Part shown: one piece after another, positions 44,510-53,018 of the stretch | How the letters are laid out: each line of letters opens with the position of its first letter | Position numbering within the stretch: the first letter of the stretch is position 1 | Assembly (NCBI GenBank): GCA_016213205.1 | Contig: JACRAZ010000047.1 | Location: 20,819 to 84,818 of the forward strand | Length of the DNA stretch: 64,000 nucleotides | Reading direction: 5' to 3' | Origin: Burkholderiales bacterium | GTDB taxonomy: Bacteria > Pseudomonadota > Gammaproteobacteria > Burkholderiales > Burkholderiaceae_C | The notes under the pieces: generated by a model | Databases searched by the model: none | What the model was told of the DNA's origin: nothing | What the model saw: only the letters and a program-made list of their open reading frames with translations | Position numbers and translations under genes: made by a program

Positions 44510-46102
44510 TCAGCGCTCGGCGATGTAGTGCTGCATCGTCACCGGCACGCCCTCGAGCACCAGCGCACGCACCTGCGCATCCAGCGCCTGGTCGGCCAGC
44601 GTGGCGCGGGAGCGCTGGTGCAGGTAGTCGGCCCAGGAGGTGACGATGAAGCGCTCGACATAGCGCGATGGATCACCCAGGTCGCGGTAGACGCGCCAGA
44701 AGGTGGCACCGTCGCGCTGGCGTGGCGCGCGCAGCTGCGAGATGGCGGCAAGAAAGGCCTCCGCGTCCTCGGGCCGGATGCGGTAGGCCAGCTCCACCGC
44801 CACCGGGCCGGCTTCGGGGTCGGGTTCGTCGTGGATCAGCAGGTCCTCGAAGGCCGTCACCTGCGTGACTTCCTGTGCCTCGCCCATGCGCAGCGGGAAC
44901 GCACGGGCCAGCAGCAGGCCGGCGAGCATCAGCGCGGCGGCCAGGATCAGTGCCGCCGGCAGCCCGGCGATGCCGGCCACCGCGCCCCAGAAGGCCGACC
45001 CCAGCGCGAACGAGCCCAGCGCACTGAGCACATGCAGCGCGCTGGCGCGCGAGCGCACCCAGGGCGGCGCGCTGGTCTGGGTGGCGGTGTTGAAGGTGGA
45101 CATCACCGCCATCCAGGCCGCACCGCCCACCACCAGCGCGCCATACACCGGCAGCGCCCAGCGCGACAGGGCGGCCGTGAGCATCACCGCGGCGAAGAGC
45201 ACGCCGCTGCCCACCACCAGCGGCTCCAGGCCCACGCGCTGGCGCAGCGGCCCGATCACCAGCCCCACCGCCACCGCCCCGGTGCCCAGGCAGCCCATCA
45301 GCAGGCCGAAGCCCTCGGCCCCCAGGCCCAGGCGCTGCTGGCCGATGGCCGGCAGCAGCGCCCACAGTGCCGAGCCGGCAGCGCTGTAGGCCGCGGTGCG
45401 CACCAGTTGCGCCAGGATGGTGTGTGAATGCCGCGCATAACGCAGCCCGGCCAGCGTGCCGCCCCACAGCCGCTCGGCCGGCAGCCGGCTGGGCGGGTGC
45501 GGCCGCGGCGGCCAGCGGCGGAAGGCCTGCGCCAGCACCAGCGTGCCGATCACCGCCAGCACGAACACCCAGCCGCCACCGACCCAGCCATACACCAGGC
45601 CGGCCAGCGCCGGGCCCAGCGCCCGCGCGGCGTTGTAGGCGATGCTCATCGCGACGATGGCCTGCGGCAGGTCTTCGCGCGGCAGCACCTCGCCCACGGT
45701 GGAGTTCCAGGCCGGCGACATCATCGCGGTGCAGCAGCCGGCCACGCAGGTCAGCAGCAGGATGGTGGCCGGCCCCGCCCAGCCCAGCAGCAGCAGCAGC
45801 GCCAGCAAGGCCACCGCGCCGGCCTGCACGCCCAGCGTCAGCAGCAGCAGGCGGCGGCGGTCGGTGGTGTCGGCCAGCACGCCGGCGGGCAGCGCCAGCA
45901 CGAACATCGGCAGGAACACCGCCGTCTGCACCAGCGCGGCCAGGAAGGAGGAGCCGGTGCGCTCCACCATCAGCCAGGCCGCGGCCATGCCCTGCATCGC
46001 GTTGCCGGTGAAATACACCGCGCTCGTGAGCCACAGCCCACGGAACACCGGGTGGCGCAGCGTGGACCAGATCGAGGGCGAGGCGCTCGGGTGCGGGCTC
46101 AT
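44510..46102 (-). CDS. MFS transporter of the MFS_3 type (EntS-like) with C-terminal ABM-like domain
   Basis: 530 residues. The N-terminal ~400 residues form about 12 helices with the MFS_3 openings (HPVFRGLWLTSAVYFTGNAM, LPAGVLADTTDRRRLLLLT, PREDLPQAIVAMSIAYNAARALGPALAG). A cytoplasmic domain of ~100 residues follows (VAVELAYRIRPEDAEAFLAA, DGATFWRVYRDLGDPSRYVERFIVTSWADY), which looks like an antibiotic-biosynthesis-monooxygenase-type ferredoxin fold. This tail belongs to the family. Substrates of relatives include enterobactin; here the substrate is unknown. The gene begins within about 90 bases of the NUDIX stop, on the same strand. Confidence 0.87.
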   Translation of the reverse strand: MSPHPSASPSIWSTLRHPVFRGLWLTSAVYFTGNAMQGMAAAWLMVERTGSSFLAALVQTAVFLPMFVLALPAGVLADTTDRRRLLLLTLGVQAGAVALLALLLLLGWAGPATILLLTCVAGCCTAMMSPAWNSTVGEVLPREDLPQAIVAMSIAYNAARALGPALAGLVYGWVGGGWVFVLAVIGTLVLAQAFRRWPPRPHPPSRLPAERLWGGTLAGLRYARHSHTILAQLVRTAAYSAAGSALWALLPAIGQQRLGLGAEGFGLLMGCLGTGAVAVGLVIGPLRQRVGLEPLVVGSGVLFAAVMLTAALSRWALPVYGALVVGGAAWMAVMSTFNTATQTSAPPWVRSRASALHVLSALGSFALGSAFWGAVAGIAGLPAALILAAALMLAGLLLARAFPLRMGEAQEVTQVTAFEDLLIHDEPDPEAGPVAVELAYRIRPEDAEAFLAAISQLRAPRQRDGATFWRVYRDLGDPSRYVERFIVTSWADYLHQRSRATLADQALDAQVRALVLEGVPVTMQHYIAER

Positions 46103-46192
46103 GAGCGGCCTATTGTGTGCGAGCCCACCCGGCCCCGGCCGCCAGCGGCGGGGGCCGCCGCAAACCGCCGATCGGGCCGCTCACTTCAGACG

Positions 46193-46864
46193 CTACTTCC
46201 ATGCAAACTGCGGCTGCTCGAAGTGCGCCACCCGCGTGTCGCGGCCGAGCAGGCAGACCTCGCGGAACTGGTACAGCATCGCCGCGGTGGGCGCGGCGAT
46301 CCAGCCTTCGCCGATGGGCATGCGCAGCACCGGGTGCGCGCTGCCTTCCATCGGTTCCAGCAGCGGCGCGTCCGGGCGCAGCAGCTCGATCAGCGGGATG
46401 CGGTGGATGCTGGCCACCTCGTCCGGGTTGGGTGCCATGTCGGCCGCGCGGCCGCCCCACATCACCACCGGCGTGATCGCATAACCCGAGCGGGTGACGA
46501 AGTCGTCCAGCCGGCCCAGCACCGCAGCGGCATCGAGCACCAGGTTCACTTCCTCGGCCAGCTCGCGCAGGGCGGTCTGCTCGGGGGTTTCGCCCTCGTC
46601 CACCCGGCCGCCGGGCAGCGCGAACTGGCCGCCGTGCGCGCGCAGGTGCTCGGCGCGGCGGGTCACCACCAGCGCGGGCTGCTCGCTCCAGTGCGGCAGG
46701 CGGGCAATGCCGTGCAGGTCGGCGCCGTGGCCTTCGTCGGTGAGCACCAGCGCCACCGCGGCGCGGCGCAGGCCCGGGGCCTCGTGCGCATGCACTGGCC
46801 AGGCCGCCAGGCGCTCGCGCAGGCGGGCCTCGAGCGCATCGTCGTGCGGCAGGGCCGGCGGCAT
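46193..46864 (-). CDS. NUDIX hydrolase, CoA pyrophosphatase-like
   Basis: 223 residues. The Nudix box reads GGRVDEGETPEQTALRELAE plus EV, matching G-x5-E-x7-R-E-x2-E-E. Upstream ALVVTRRAEHLRAHGGQFALPGG resembles the UPF0035 region used by CoA-specific Nudix enzymes such as NudL/YeaB. It probably cleaves CoA or acyl-CoA pyrophosphates to control CoA pools, which fits the acyl-CoA enzymes around it. Start at 46864 is 11 bases after the crotonase stop, so the two are likely one transcript. Confidence 0.85.
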   Translation of the reverse strand: MPPALPHDDALEARLRERLAAWPVHAHEAPGLRRAAVALVLTDEGHGADLHGIARLPHWSEQPALVVTRRAEHLRAHGGQFALPGGRVDEGETPEQTALRELAEEVNLVLDAAAVLGRLDDFVTRSGYAITPVVMWGGRAADMAPNPDEVASIHRIPLIELLRPDAPLLEPMEGSAHPVLRMPIGEGWIAAPTAAMLYQFREVCLLGRDTRVAHFEQPQFAWK

Positions 46865-46875
46865 CGGCGCGGGGT

Positions 46876-47679
46876 TCAGGTGTGGAACACCGGCGCGCGC
46901 TTCTCCAGGTTGGCGCGCACCGCCTCCACCTGGTTGGGCTTGCCCATCAGGGCCACCTGCTCGTGCGATTCGTCCTGCAGCAGGCTGGCCGGCGAGGCGC
47001 CGGCGTGCGACTGGTTCAGCAGCCGCTTGGCCGCGCGCACCGCATCCGGGCTGCGCTGGGCGATGCCGGCGGCCATCTCGCGCGCGGCGGCCAGCGGGTC
47101 GTCGCACACGCGGGTGGCCAGGCCCAGCTGCACCGCCTCTTCGCCGACCACCACGCGGCCGGTGAAGGTGAGCTCGCGCACCACGTCGTCGCGCACCAGG
47201 CCGCGCATCAGCGGGATGCCGGCCATGTCGGGCACCAGGCCCCATTTCACTTCCATCACCGACATCTTCAGGTCGGCGCTGATCAGCCGCACGTCGGCGC
47301 CCAGCGCCACCTGCAGGCCACCACCGAAGGCCACGCCGTGCACCGCGGCGATCACCGGCACCGCCAGCTCGCGCCAGCCCTGGGCCACGTACTGCGCCGA
47401 GTTGGCGATGCCGTGGGTGCGGGCACGCAGGTCGCGAAAACCACCTTCGCCGCCATCGGCCAGCTTGCCCATGCGGCCCATGTCCAGACCGGCGCAGAAG
47501 GCGCGGCCCTCGCCGTGCAGCACCACGGCGCGCAGGCCCTTCTCGGCCTTGAGCTGGTGGATCGCGCCCACGATGGCATCGAACATCGCGAAGTCCAGCG
47601 CGTTCATCTTGTCGGGCCGCGCCAGGCACACCTCGGCCACGCCCTGCGCATCGATGCTGATTCGAATCCGGTCTTGCAC
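46876..47679 (-). CDS. Enoyl-CoA hydratase/isomerase family protein, dienoyl-CoA isomerase-like
   Basis: 267 residues starting at a GTG (47679) with the ribosome-binding site AGGAG seven bases away. Crotonase segments: VCLARPDKMNALDFAMFDAI, EGRAFCAGLDMGRMGKL, AVHGVAFGGGLQVALGADVRL. The second catalytic stretch reads MEVKWGLVPDMAGIPLMRGL. The Asp in PDM lies where dienoyl-CoA isomerase has its Asp (AADVG), and the hydratase Glu is not seen, so isomerase or a related activity is favoured over hydration. It clusters with NUDIX downstream and PEP-CTERM and acyl-CoA synthetase upstream. Confidence 0.85.
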   Translation of the reverse strand: MQDRIRISIDAQGVAEVCLARPDKMNALDFAMFDAIVGAIHQLKAEKGLRAVVLHGEGRAFCAGLDMGRMGKLADGGEGGFRDLRARTHGIANSAQYVAQGWRELAVPVIAAVHGVAFGGGLQVALGADVRLISADLKMSVMEVKWGLVPDMAGIPLMRGLVRDDVVRELTFTGRVVVGEEAVQLGLATRVCDDPLAAAREMAAGIAQRSPDAVRAAKRLLNQSHAGASPASLLQDESHEQVALMGKPNQVEAVRANLEKRAPVFHT

Positions 47680-47720
47680 TTGCGGTCTCCTGTGGGGGAA
47701 GACCGATTGTGCGCTGGCCC

Positions 47721-48419
47721 TCAGGCGCGCAGCTGTCGCCTGCGCAGCAGCGTGGCGCCGGCCGTGCCCAGCAGCGCCGAGAGCACCAGCGCCAGCTGCG
47801 GCGGCTCGGGCACCGAGGCCGCCGCGGCGCCCAGCACCAGCGGGTCGGTGCTGGAGAAGGTGGTCCAGGCCCCGCTGCCGATGCGGAACTGGGCCTGCTG
47901 CCCACCGTCGCAGCAGCCTTCCAGGCCGAAGATCGCGAGCTGATGGTTGCCCTGGGTGAGCGTGAGGTTCAGGAACTGGAAGATCTGGCTCGGCGCATTC
48001 CAACTGCCGGCCCACCACATGTCGCTGGTGCGCACGCCCAGCAGCAGGCCGTCCAGGAACACCGCACCCCCCTTGCCGAAGTCAGGCCCGATGCGCAGGC
48101 TGAAGTCCCCGGCCTGCGCGGCGCCAAGGCCGAAGTCGATCGTCAGGCCGAAGGCCAGGTTGCTGACCCCGCCGCCGCAGTTGCCGTGGTTGCTGGTGTC
48201 GGCCAGGCTGGCCAGCGTGGCGTCGCAATGGCCGGCCGTCGGGGCCAGGGCGATGGCGGCGCTCACCGTGTCGCGGTAGTAGGCGCCGTTGGCGGCGTCG
48301 CTGCCGAGCGCCGGCGCGGCCGCACCGGAGGCACGGGTGTGCAGCGTGATCAGGCTGGCGGAAGCCGGCAGCACCGCGCCGGCCAGCAGCACGGCCGCTG
48401 CGGTGGAAATAAGCTTCAT
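47721..48419 (-). CDS. PEP-CTERM exported protein, CCXG type
   Basis: 232 residues. Signal peptide (LLAGAVLPASAS), then a conserved domain with ITLHTRASGAAAP, RDTVSAAIALAPTAGHCDATLAS, DFSLRIGPDFGKGGAVFLDG and LEGCCDGGQQAQFRIG; the CC pair gives the type its name. The C-terminus is a PEP-CTERM sorting tail: VPEPPQLALVLSALLGTAGA, then the basic LRRRQLRA. This tail directs the protein to exosortase-type processing, although no exosortase is in the window. The function is unknown. It is a paralog of the gene at 58934. Confidence 0.9.
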   Translation of the reverse strand: MKLISTAAAVLLAGAVLPASASLITLHTRASGAAAPALGSDAANGAYYRDTVSAAIALAPTAGHCDATLASLADTSNHGNCGGGVSNLAFGLTIDFGLGAAQAGDFSLRIGPDFGKGGAVFLDGLLLGVRTSDMWWAGSWNAPSQIFQFLNLTLTQGNHQLAIFGLEGCCDGGQQAQFRIGSGAWTTFSSTDPLVLGAAAASVPEPPQLALVLSALLGTAGATLLRRRQLRA

Positions 48420-48506
48420 GGGTGTGCGCTCCTGGTCCTCGGGGCCGATCGCCCCACTCGGCCTATCGGCAGGCCGGGGCCGGACTTGAGCGCCGTCGCG
48501 CGCCGC

Positions 48507-50072
48507 TCAGCCCGGCCCAAACAGGTGCCCGTGCGCCTGCCGCAACTGGCGCTTGAGCAGCTTGCCGCTGGGGTTCTTCGGCAGCGCCTCGGTGAACAGC
48601 ACCTGCTTGGGCGCCTTGAAGCCGGCCAGGTGGGCACGGCAGTGCGCCAGCACCTGCGCCTCGGTGAGCGATTGGCCGGCCCGCAGCACCACCACCGCCA
48701 CCACCGCCTCCACCCAGTGCGGGTGCGGCACGCCCACCACCGCCACCTCGGACACCTGGGGCAGGCGGTAGATCATTTCCTCCACCTCGCGGCTGGCCAC
48801 GTTCTCGCCGCCGGTCTTGATCATGTCCTTCTTGCGGTCGACCACCGTGATGTAGCCCTCGTCGTCGATCGTGGCCAGGTCGCCCGAATGGAACCAGCCG
48901 CCCTCGAAGGCGGCGGCCGTGCGCTCGTCGTCATGGAAGTAGCCCAGCATCACGTGCGGCGAGCGGTGCACGATCTCGCCCACCTCGCCGGGGGCCACGT
49001 CGCGCATCGCGTCGTCCACCACGCGGGTTTCCACGTTCAGCACCGCGCGGCCGCAGGAGCCGGGCTTGCGCAGCTGATCGTCCGGGCCCAGCATCGTGGC
49101 CAGCGGCGCGATCTCGGTCTGGCCGTACAGGTTCCACAGCCGCACCTGCGGCAGCCGCGCGGACAGCTCGCGCAGCACCTCCACCGGCATGATCGAGGCG
49201 CCGTAGTAGCCCTTGCGCAGGCTGGACAGATCGGTGCCGTCGAACAAGGGCGAGCGCAGCAGCGAGATCCACACCGTGGGCGGCGCGAAGAACGAGGTGA
49301 TGCGGTGCCGCGCGATCAGCGGCAGCAGGTTCTCGGGCACCGGGCGCGCGGTGATCAGGTTGCTGGCGCCCACGTAGACCGAGGGGCCGAGGAACACGTC
49401 GAGCTGCGCGCAGTGGTACAGCGGCAGCGCGTGCAGCGCCACGTCCTCGGTGGCGATGCTGGCGTCGACCACGCAGCTCACGTACTGCCACAGCACCGCA
49501 TCGTGGGTGAGCATCGCGCCCTTGGGCGAGCTTTCGGTGCCGCTGGTGTAGACGATCTGGGCCAGGTCGCTGCCAGCCAGCGCGGGCTCGGGCGGCACGC
49601 CGCTGGCGCTGGCCAGGTCATCGAAGCTCAGCATGCCAGGCTCGGGCGTGCCGGGCTCCTCGGCCGGCAGCCAGACGAACTGCTGCACCCGCGTGTCCAG
49701 CCCGGCGGCGGCGCGGGCCAGCGCGGCCAGGCCGCTGTCGGTGGCCAGCAGCGTGGCGCCGGCGTGGCGCAGGATGTAGGCCACTTCCTCGGCCTGCAGC
49801 ATGAAGTTGATCGGCACCAGCACCGCCCCCAGGCGCGCCAGCGCGAAGCGCAGCGCGGCAAAGGCGTGCGAGTTGCGCGCGAGCACGGCCACCCGCGTGC
49901 CTTGGCCCACGCCCTGCCCGGCCAGGCCCGCTGCCAGCCGGGTGGCGATGGCCTTGAATTCGGCGTAGGTCCAGCGCAGCTCGCCGCAGGCGATGGCCAG
50001 CTTGTGCGGGTGGCGCGCGGCGCTGCGGTGCAACACGTCGAACAGGGTCTGGCGGCGAATCATCGGGTTCAC
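48507..50072 (-). CDS. Acyl-CoA synthetase (AMP-forming), fatty-acid-CoA ligase family
   Basis: 521 residues of the ANL superfamily. AMP-binding motif YTSGTESSPKGAMLTH, motif YGQTEIAPLATMLG, hinge region HSGDLATIDDEGYITVVDRKKD and the C-terminal catalytic Lys motif PKNPSGKLLKRQL. The SSPKGAMLT core with Glu in the P-loop differs slightly from the usual SGTTGxPKG, here SGTESSPKG. It activates an acyl or aryl acid as a CoA thioester, probably for beta-oxidation or related catabolism in company with the crotonase and GST genes. Start 50072 carries GGAG upstream. Confidence 0.92.
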   Translation of the reverse strand: MNPMIRRQTLFDVLHRSAARHPHKLAIACGELRWTYAEFKAIATRLAAGLAGQGVGQGTRVAVLARNSHAFAALRFALARLGAVLVPINFMLQAEEVAYILRHAGATLLATDSGLAALARAAAGLDTRVQQFVWLPAEEPGTPEPGMLSFDDLASASGVPPEPALAGSDLAQIVYTSGTESSPKGAMLTHDAVLWQYVSCVVDASIATEDVALHALPLYHCAQLDVFLGPSVYVGASNLITARPVPENLLPLIARHRITSFFAPPTVWISLLRSPLFDGTDLSSLRKGYYGASIMPVEVLRELSARLPQVRLWNLYGQTEIAPLATMLGPDDQLRKPGSCGRAVLNVETRVVDDAMRDVAPGEVGEIVHRSPHVMLGYFHDDERTAAAFEGGWFHSGDLATIDDEGYITVVDRKKDMIKTGGENVASREVEEMIYRLPQVSEVAVVGVPHPHWVEAVVAVVVLRAGQSLTEAQVLAHCRAHLAGFKAPKQVLFTEALPKNPSGKLLKRQLRQAHGHLFGPG

Positions 50073-50224
50073 GGCAGGGTCTCCTGGCGCTGTCGGGGTG
50101 GTGCGTGCGAGCCTAGCATCGCGGTGCCGGCGCGGATGCGGGCCGGCACGATCGCGTCTACACTCGGCGCCCTCGGACGCCGGCCCCGTGCCGCCCCTCA
50201 GCCGCTGCCCGCCAGGAGATCACC

Positions 50225-50899
50225 ATGAAGCTGTACTTCCACCCCGCGTCGACCACCAGCCGCATCGTGTGGCTGTTTGCGCTGGACCAGGGCATCACGC
50301 TGGACTACCAGATCGTCGACCTCTTCACCGGCGAGCACATGGGCCCGGCCTTCGCGAAGCTGAACCCCAACTGCCTGGTGCCGGTGCTGGAGGACGGCGA
50401 CTTCCTGCTCACCGAGAGCTCGGCCATCCTGAAGTACCTGGCCGACCGCGCCGGCAGCCCGGCCTACCCGCAGGACCTGAAGGCGCGGGCCCGGGTCAAC
50501 GAGATGATGGACTGGTTCAACGCCAACATCTACAAGGACTTCGCCTACGGCCTGGTGTACCCGCAGACCTTCCCCAGCCACAAGCGGCCCGATGCGGCGG
50601 TGCAGGCCGGCACGCTGGACTGGGCGCGCCAGAAGACGCAGCGCTGGCTCAAGACCCTGGACGACAAGCTGATCGGGCCGAACAAGCCCTTCCTCTGCGG
50701 CGACCAGATCACGCTGGCCGACTACATGGGTGCCGAGATGGTCGCGCTGGGCAGCCTGATCGGCTGCAGCCTCGCGGCCTACCCGAACATCGAGCGCTGG
50801 CTCCAGGGCATGAAGGCCCGCCCCGCCTGGGCGCCGGTGCACGAGGCGATCGACGGCTTCGCCAGCACGCTGAAGGGCCAGGCCTTCGTGACGATCTGA
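50225..50899 (+). CDS. Glutathione S-transferase
   Basis: 224 residues. The N-terminal thioredoxin-fold GST domain (MKLYFHPASTTSRIVWLFAL) ends with NCLVPVLEDGDFLLTESSAIL, containing the cis-Pro and the Glu-Ser glutathione-binding pair. The alpha-helical C-terminal domain includes DKLIGPNKPFLCGDQITLADYMG, the conserved N-capping Asp motif. The first-domain Ser in PASTTSR suggests a theta or beta-like serine GST. It probably conjugates glutathione to an electrophile. It is followed by a glyoxalase-fold protein 32 bases away, so the pair may be an operon of thiol-dependent detoxification. Confidence 0.92.
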   Translation: MKLYFHPASTTSRIVWLFALDQGITLDYQIVDLFTGEHMGPAFAKLNPNCLVPVLEDGDFLLTESSAILKYLADRAGSPAYPQDLKARARVNEMMDWFNANIYKDFAYGLVYPQTFPSHKRPDAAVQAGTLDWARQKTQRWLKTLDDKLIGPNKPFLCGDQITLADYMGAEMVALGSLIGCSLAAYPNIERWLQGMKARPAWAPVHEAIDGFASTLKGQAFVTI

Positions 50900-50931
50900 C
50901 ACCGGCGGCCGCCGCCGCAGGAGGGCGCACC

Positions 50932-51423
50932 ATGATCCAGGGCCTGCACCACAACGCCTACCGCTGCCGCGACTCGGAAGCGACACGCCGCTTCTACGAG
51001 GGCTTTCTCGGCCTGCCGCTCGCGGGCACGCTGGAGATCAAGGAAACCAAGAGCGGCCGCAAGACCGAGACGCTGCACACCTTCTACCGGCTGGGCGATG
51101 GTTCCTACCTCGCGTTCTTCGAGGCGCCGGACATGCCGTTCGAGTTCAAGCCCCAGCACGACTACGACCTGCACATCGCGCTGGAGGTCGACCCGCCCAC
51201 GCTGGAGGCCATGTTCGCCCAGGGCCACGCGGCGGGCATCGAGACCCGGGGCATCTCCGACCACGGCTTCATCCGCTCGATCTACTTCCGCGACCCGAAC
51301 GGCTACGTGATCGAACTGACCGCCAAGACCGCCAGCCACGACCAGGCCATGGACCCGGCCACCAACGGCGCGCGCGACAAGCTCGACCGCTGGACCGCCG
51401 CCCGGCGCCCCGCCGGCGCCTGA
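50932..51423 (+). CDS. Glyoxalase/VOC-family protein
   Basis: 163 residues with two betaalphabetabetabeta modules. The metal-type residues are in HHNAYRCRDSEATRRFYEG (module start), TFYRLGDGSYLAFFEAP and ISDHGFIRSIYFRDPNGYVIELT, where the final Glu is the usual metal ligand. Between the modules, DLHIALEVDPPTLE gives the His ligand. The metal ligands are therefore His, His and Glu by eye. Possible activities: ring-cleaving dioxygenase, glyoxalase or glutathione transferase. It starts after GCAGGAGG. Downstream is the Trp-rich small protein on the other strand. Confidence 0.85.
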   Translation: MIQGLHHNAYRCRDSEATRRFYEGFLGLPLAGTLEIKETKSGRKTETLHTFYRLGDGSYLAFFEAPDMPFEFKPQHDYDLHIALEVDPPTLEAMFAQGHAAGIETRGISDHGFIRSIYFRDPNGYVIELTAKTASHDQAMDPATNGARDKLDRWTAARRPAGA

Positions 51424-51424
51424 C

Positions 51425-51703
51425 TCAGGCGAGCTGCTCGGTACCGCGCTGCCAGTACGGCAGCCATGGCGCCCATGCGTCGGCCACGGCCTGGGGCAGC
51501 TCGGTCAGCGTGGGCGCCCAGGGCAGGCCGAAGCTGCGCATCAGCTCGCCCCAGGCCGACTGCATGGACTGCTGGCTGCTGGTCCATTGGGCCAGGCTGG
51601 TGTCGAACCAGCTGCTCTGCAGCTCGAGCCAGGCGTCGAACCAGGCTTGCGGATCGGTGGCCGCTGCGTGGGCGGCGGTGCTCGGGGTCGAAGGCGATGC
51701 CAT
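51425..51703 (-). CDS. Small Trp-rich protein (phasin-like or unknown)
   Basis: 92 residues starting after AGGAG. Nine tryptophans are present, mostly in amphipathic repeats (WFDAWLELQSSWFDTSLAQW, SMQSAWGELMRSFGLPW, VADAWAPWLPYWQRG). The N-terminal 20 residues are Ser/Thr/Ala-rich. Phasin or membrane-interface binding is conceivable, but no family is recognised. The stop overlaps nothing and is only two bases from the convergent VOC stop at 51423; the upstream MFS gene runs to 51825. Confidence 0.6.
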   Translation of the reverse strand: MASPSTPSTAAHAAATDPQAWFDAWLELQSSWFDTSLAQWTSSQQSMQSAWGELMRSFGLPWAPTLTELPQAVADAWAPWLPYWQRGTEQLA

Positions 51704-51824
51704 GGCAACTCCTGCGCTGTGCGATGGATGCATCAGTATGGGCCGCTGAACCCGGGTGTCCACTGCCAGCCTCGGGATTCCTTGATGCAGGTCGTTGGGA
51801 TCTGGCGCCGGCCCGGTGCCGGCC

Positions 51825-53018
51825 TCAGCCCCGGTGCCCGCGCAGCGCGGCCATGCGCCAGGCCGCCAGCGCCATGCCCAGCGCCAGCACCCCGCCGCAG
51901 GCGTGCAGCGCCACGCCCACGCCGAAGGCCTGCACCAGCCCACCGGCGGCCACGCCGGACATGGCGGGCACCACCTGCGAGATCACGGTGTACATGCTGA
52001 GCACGCGGCCACGCTGGGCCTGCGGCGCCTGGGCCTGGATGTTGGCAACGATCAGCGAAAGCGCCAGCCCGCCCGCCGTGCCCACGCCGCACAGCAGCAG
52101 CACCGCTGCCGCGGCGCCCTGCACCACGCCCAGGCCGGCCAGCGCCAGCCCGGCCCCCACCGTGGCCATGAACACCGCGCGGCCGTGGTGCACCCGGCGC
52201 GTGAGCACCAGCGCCACCAGCCCGCCGGCGATCAGGCTCAGCGCCAGCGTGCCGAGGAAGGCGCCGCGCTGCAGCTCGCTCAAACCCAGCCGCGTGGCCG
52301 CGAGCTTGGGCAGCAGCACGCTCATCGGCCCCATGGCCAGGTAGCCCAGCATCGCGGCAATCATCAGCTGGCGCAGCAGCGGCCGCGCGGCCACGGTGGC
52401 CAGGCCTTCGCGCACCTCGTCCAGCACCGGCACATGGGCGCGCGGGTTGGGGTGCGTGCGCACGGCCAGCAGCGCCAGCGAGGCAAACACCAGCAGCCCG
52501 GCCACGGTGCCGAACACGCCCGGCCAGCCCAGCGCACGGCGCGCCAGCGCGATGAGCACCGGCCCGAGGCCGAAGCCCAGCATCACCAGCAGGTTGAACA
52601 GCACCGAGGCCGGCTTGAGCGCCTGCTCGCTGGTGATCTGCCCCAGCGCGGCCATGCGCGCCGGCGACGCGAAGGACCAGGCCCCGCCCGTGAGCGCCGC
52701 CGCCAGCACCAGCAGCGGCACCCGCGCCGCCGGCGCGGGCAGCCAGCGGTCGGCCGCCCACAGCAGCAGCGCGGCGGCCAGGAACAGTGCCTGCGCGGCA
52801 TGGATCAGCCGGCCCGGCGCCAGCCGGTCGCACAGCACGCCGGCATACCAGCCCAGCACGATGGGCGGGCCGAAGCACAGGCCGAAGCCCACGCCCGAGA
52901 GCAGGTCGGAGCCGATCACCTCCTGCGCGTACAGGATCACCGCGTAGTTCACCATGTGCCCGGCGGAAAAAGCCGCCAGGCAGGAGGCGAAGAACCAGCC
53001 ATGGATCCGCGCCGTCAC
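51825..53018 (-). CDS. MFS transporter
   Basis: 397 residues with about 12 hydrophobic helices, starting at a GTG (53018) whose bases GTGA overlap the TGA of the cytochrome-propeller gene. Segments include LCFGPPIVLGWYAGVLCDRL, SVLFNLLVMLGFGLGPVLIA, GTLALSLIAGGLVALVLTRR and MYTVISQVVPAMSGVAAG. It is an inner-membrane transporter of the MFS_3/DHA-like kind. The overlap implies translational coupling to the exported heme protein, suggesting a joint function (e.g. export or uptake of a compound acted on by that protein). Substrate unknown. Confidence 0.82.
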   Translation of the reverse strand: MTARIHGWFFASCLAAFSAGHMVNYAVILYAQEVIGSDLLSGVGFGLCFGPPIVLGWYAGVLCDRLAPGRLIHAAQALFLAAALLLWAADRWLPAPAARVPLLVLAAALTGGAWSFASPARMAALGQITSEQALKPASVLFNLLVMLGFGLGPVLIALARRALGWPGVFGTVAGLLVFASLALLAVRTHPNPRAHVPVLDEVREGLATVAARPLLRQLMIAAMLGYLAMGPMSVLLPKLAATRLGLSELQRGAFLGTLALSLIAGGLVALVLTRRVHHGRAVFMATVGAGLALAGLGVVQGAAAAVLLLCGVGTAGGLALSLIVANIQAQAPQAQRGRVLSMYTVISQVVPAMSGVAAGGLVQAFGVGVALHACGGVLALGMALAAWRMAALRGHRG

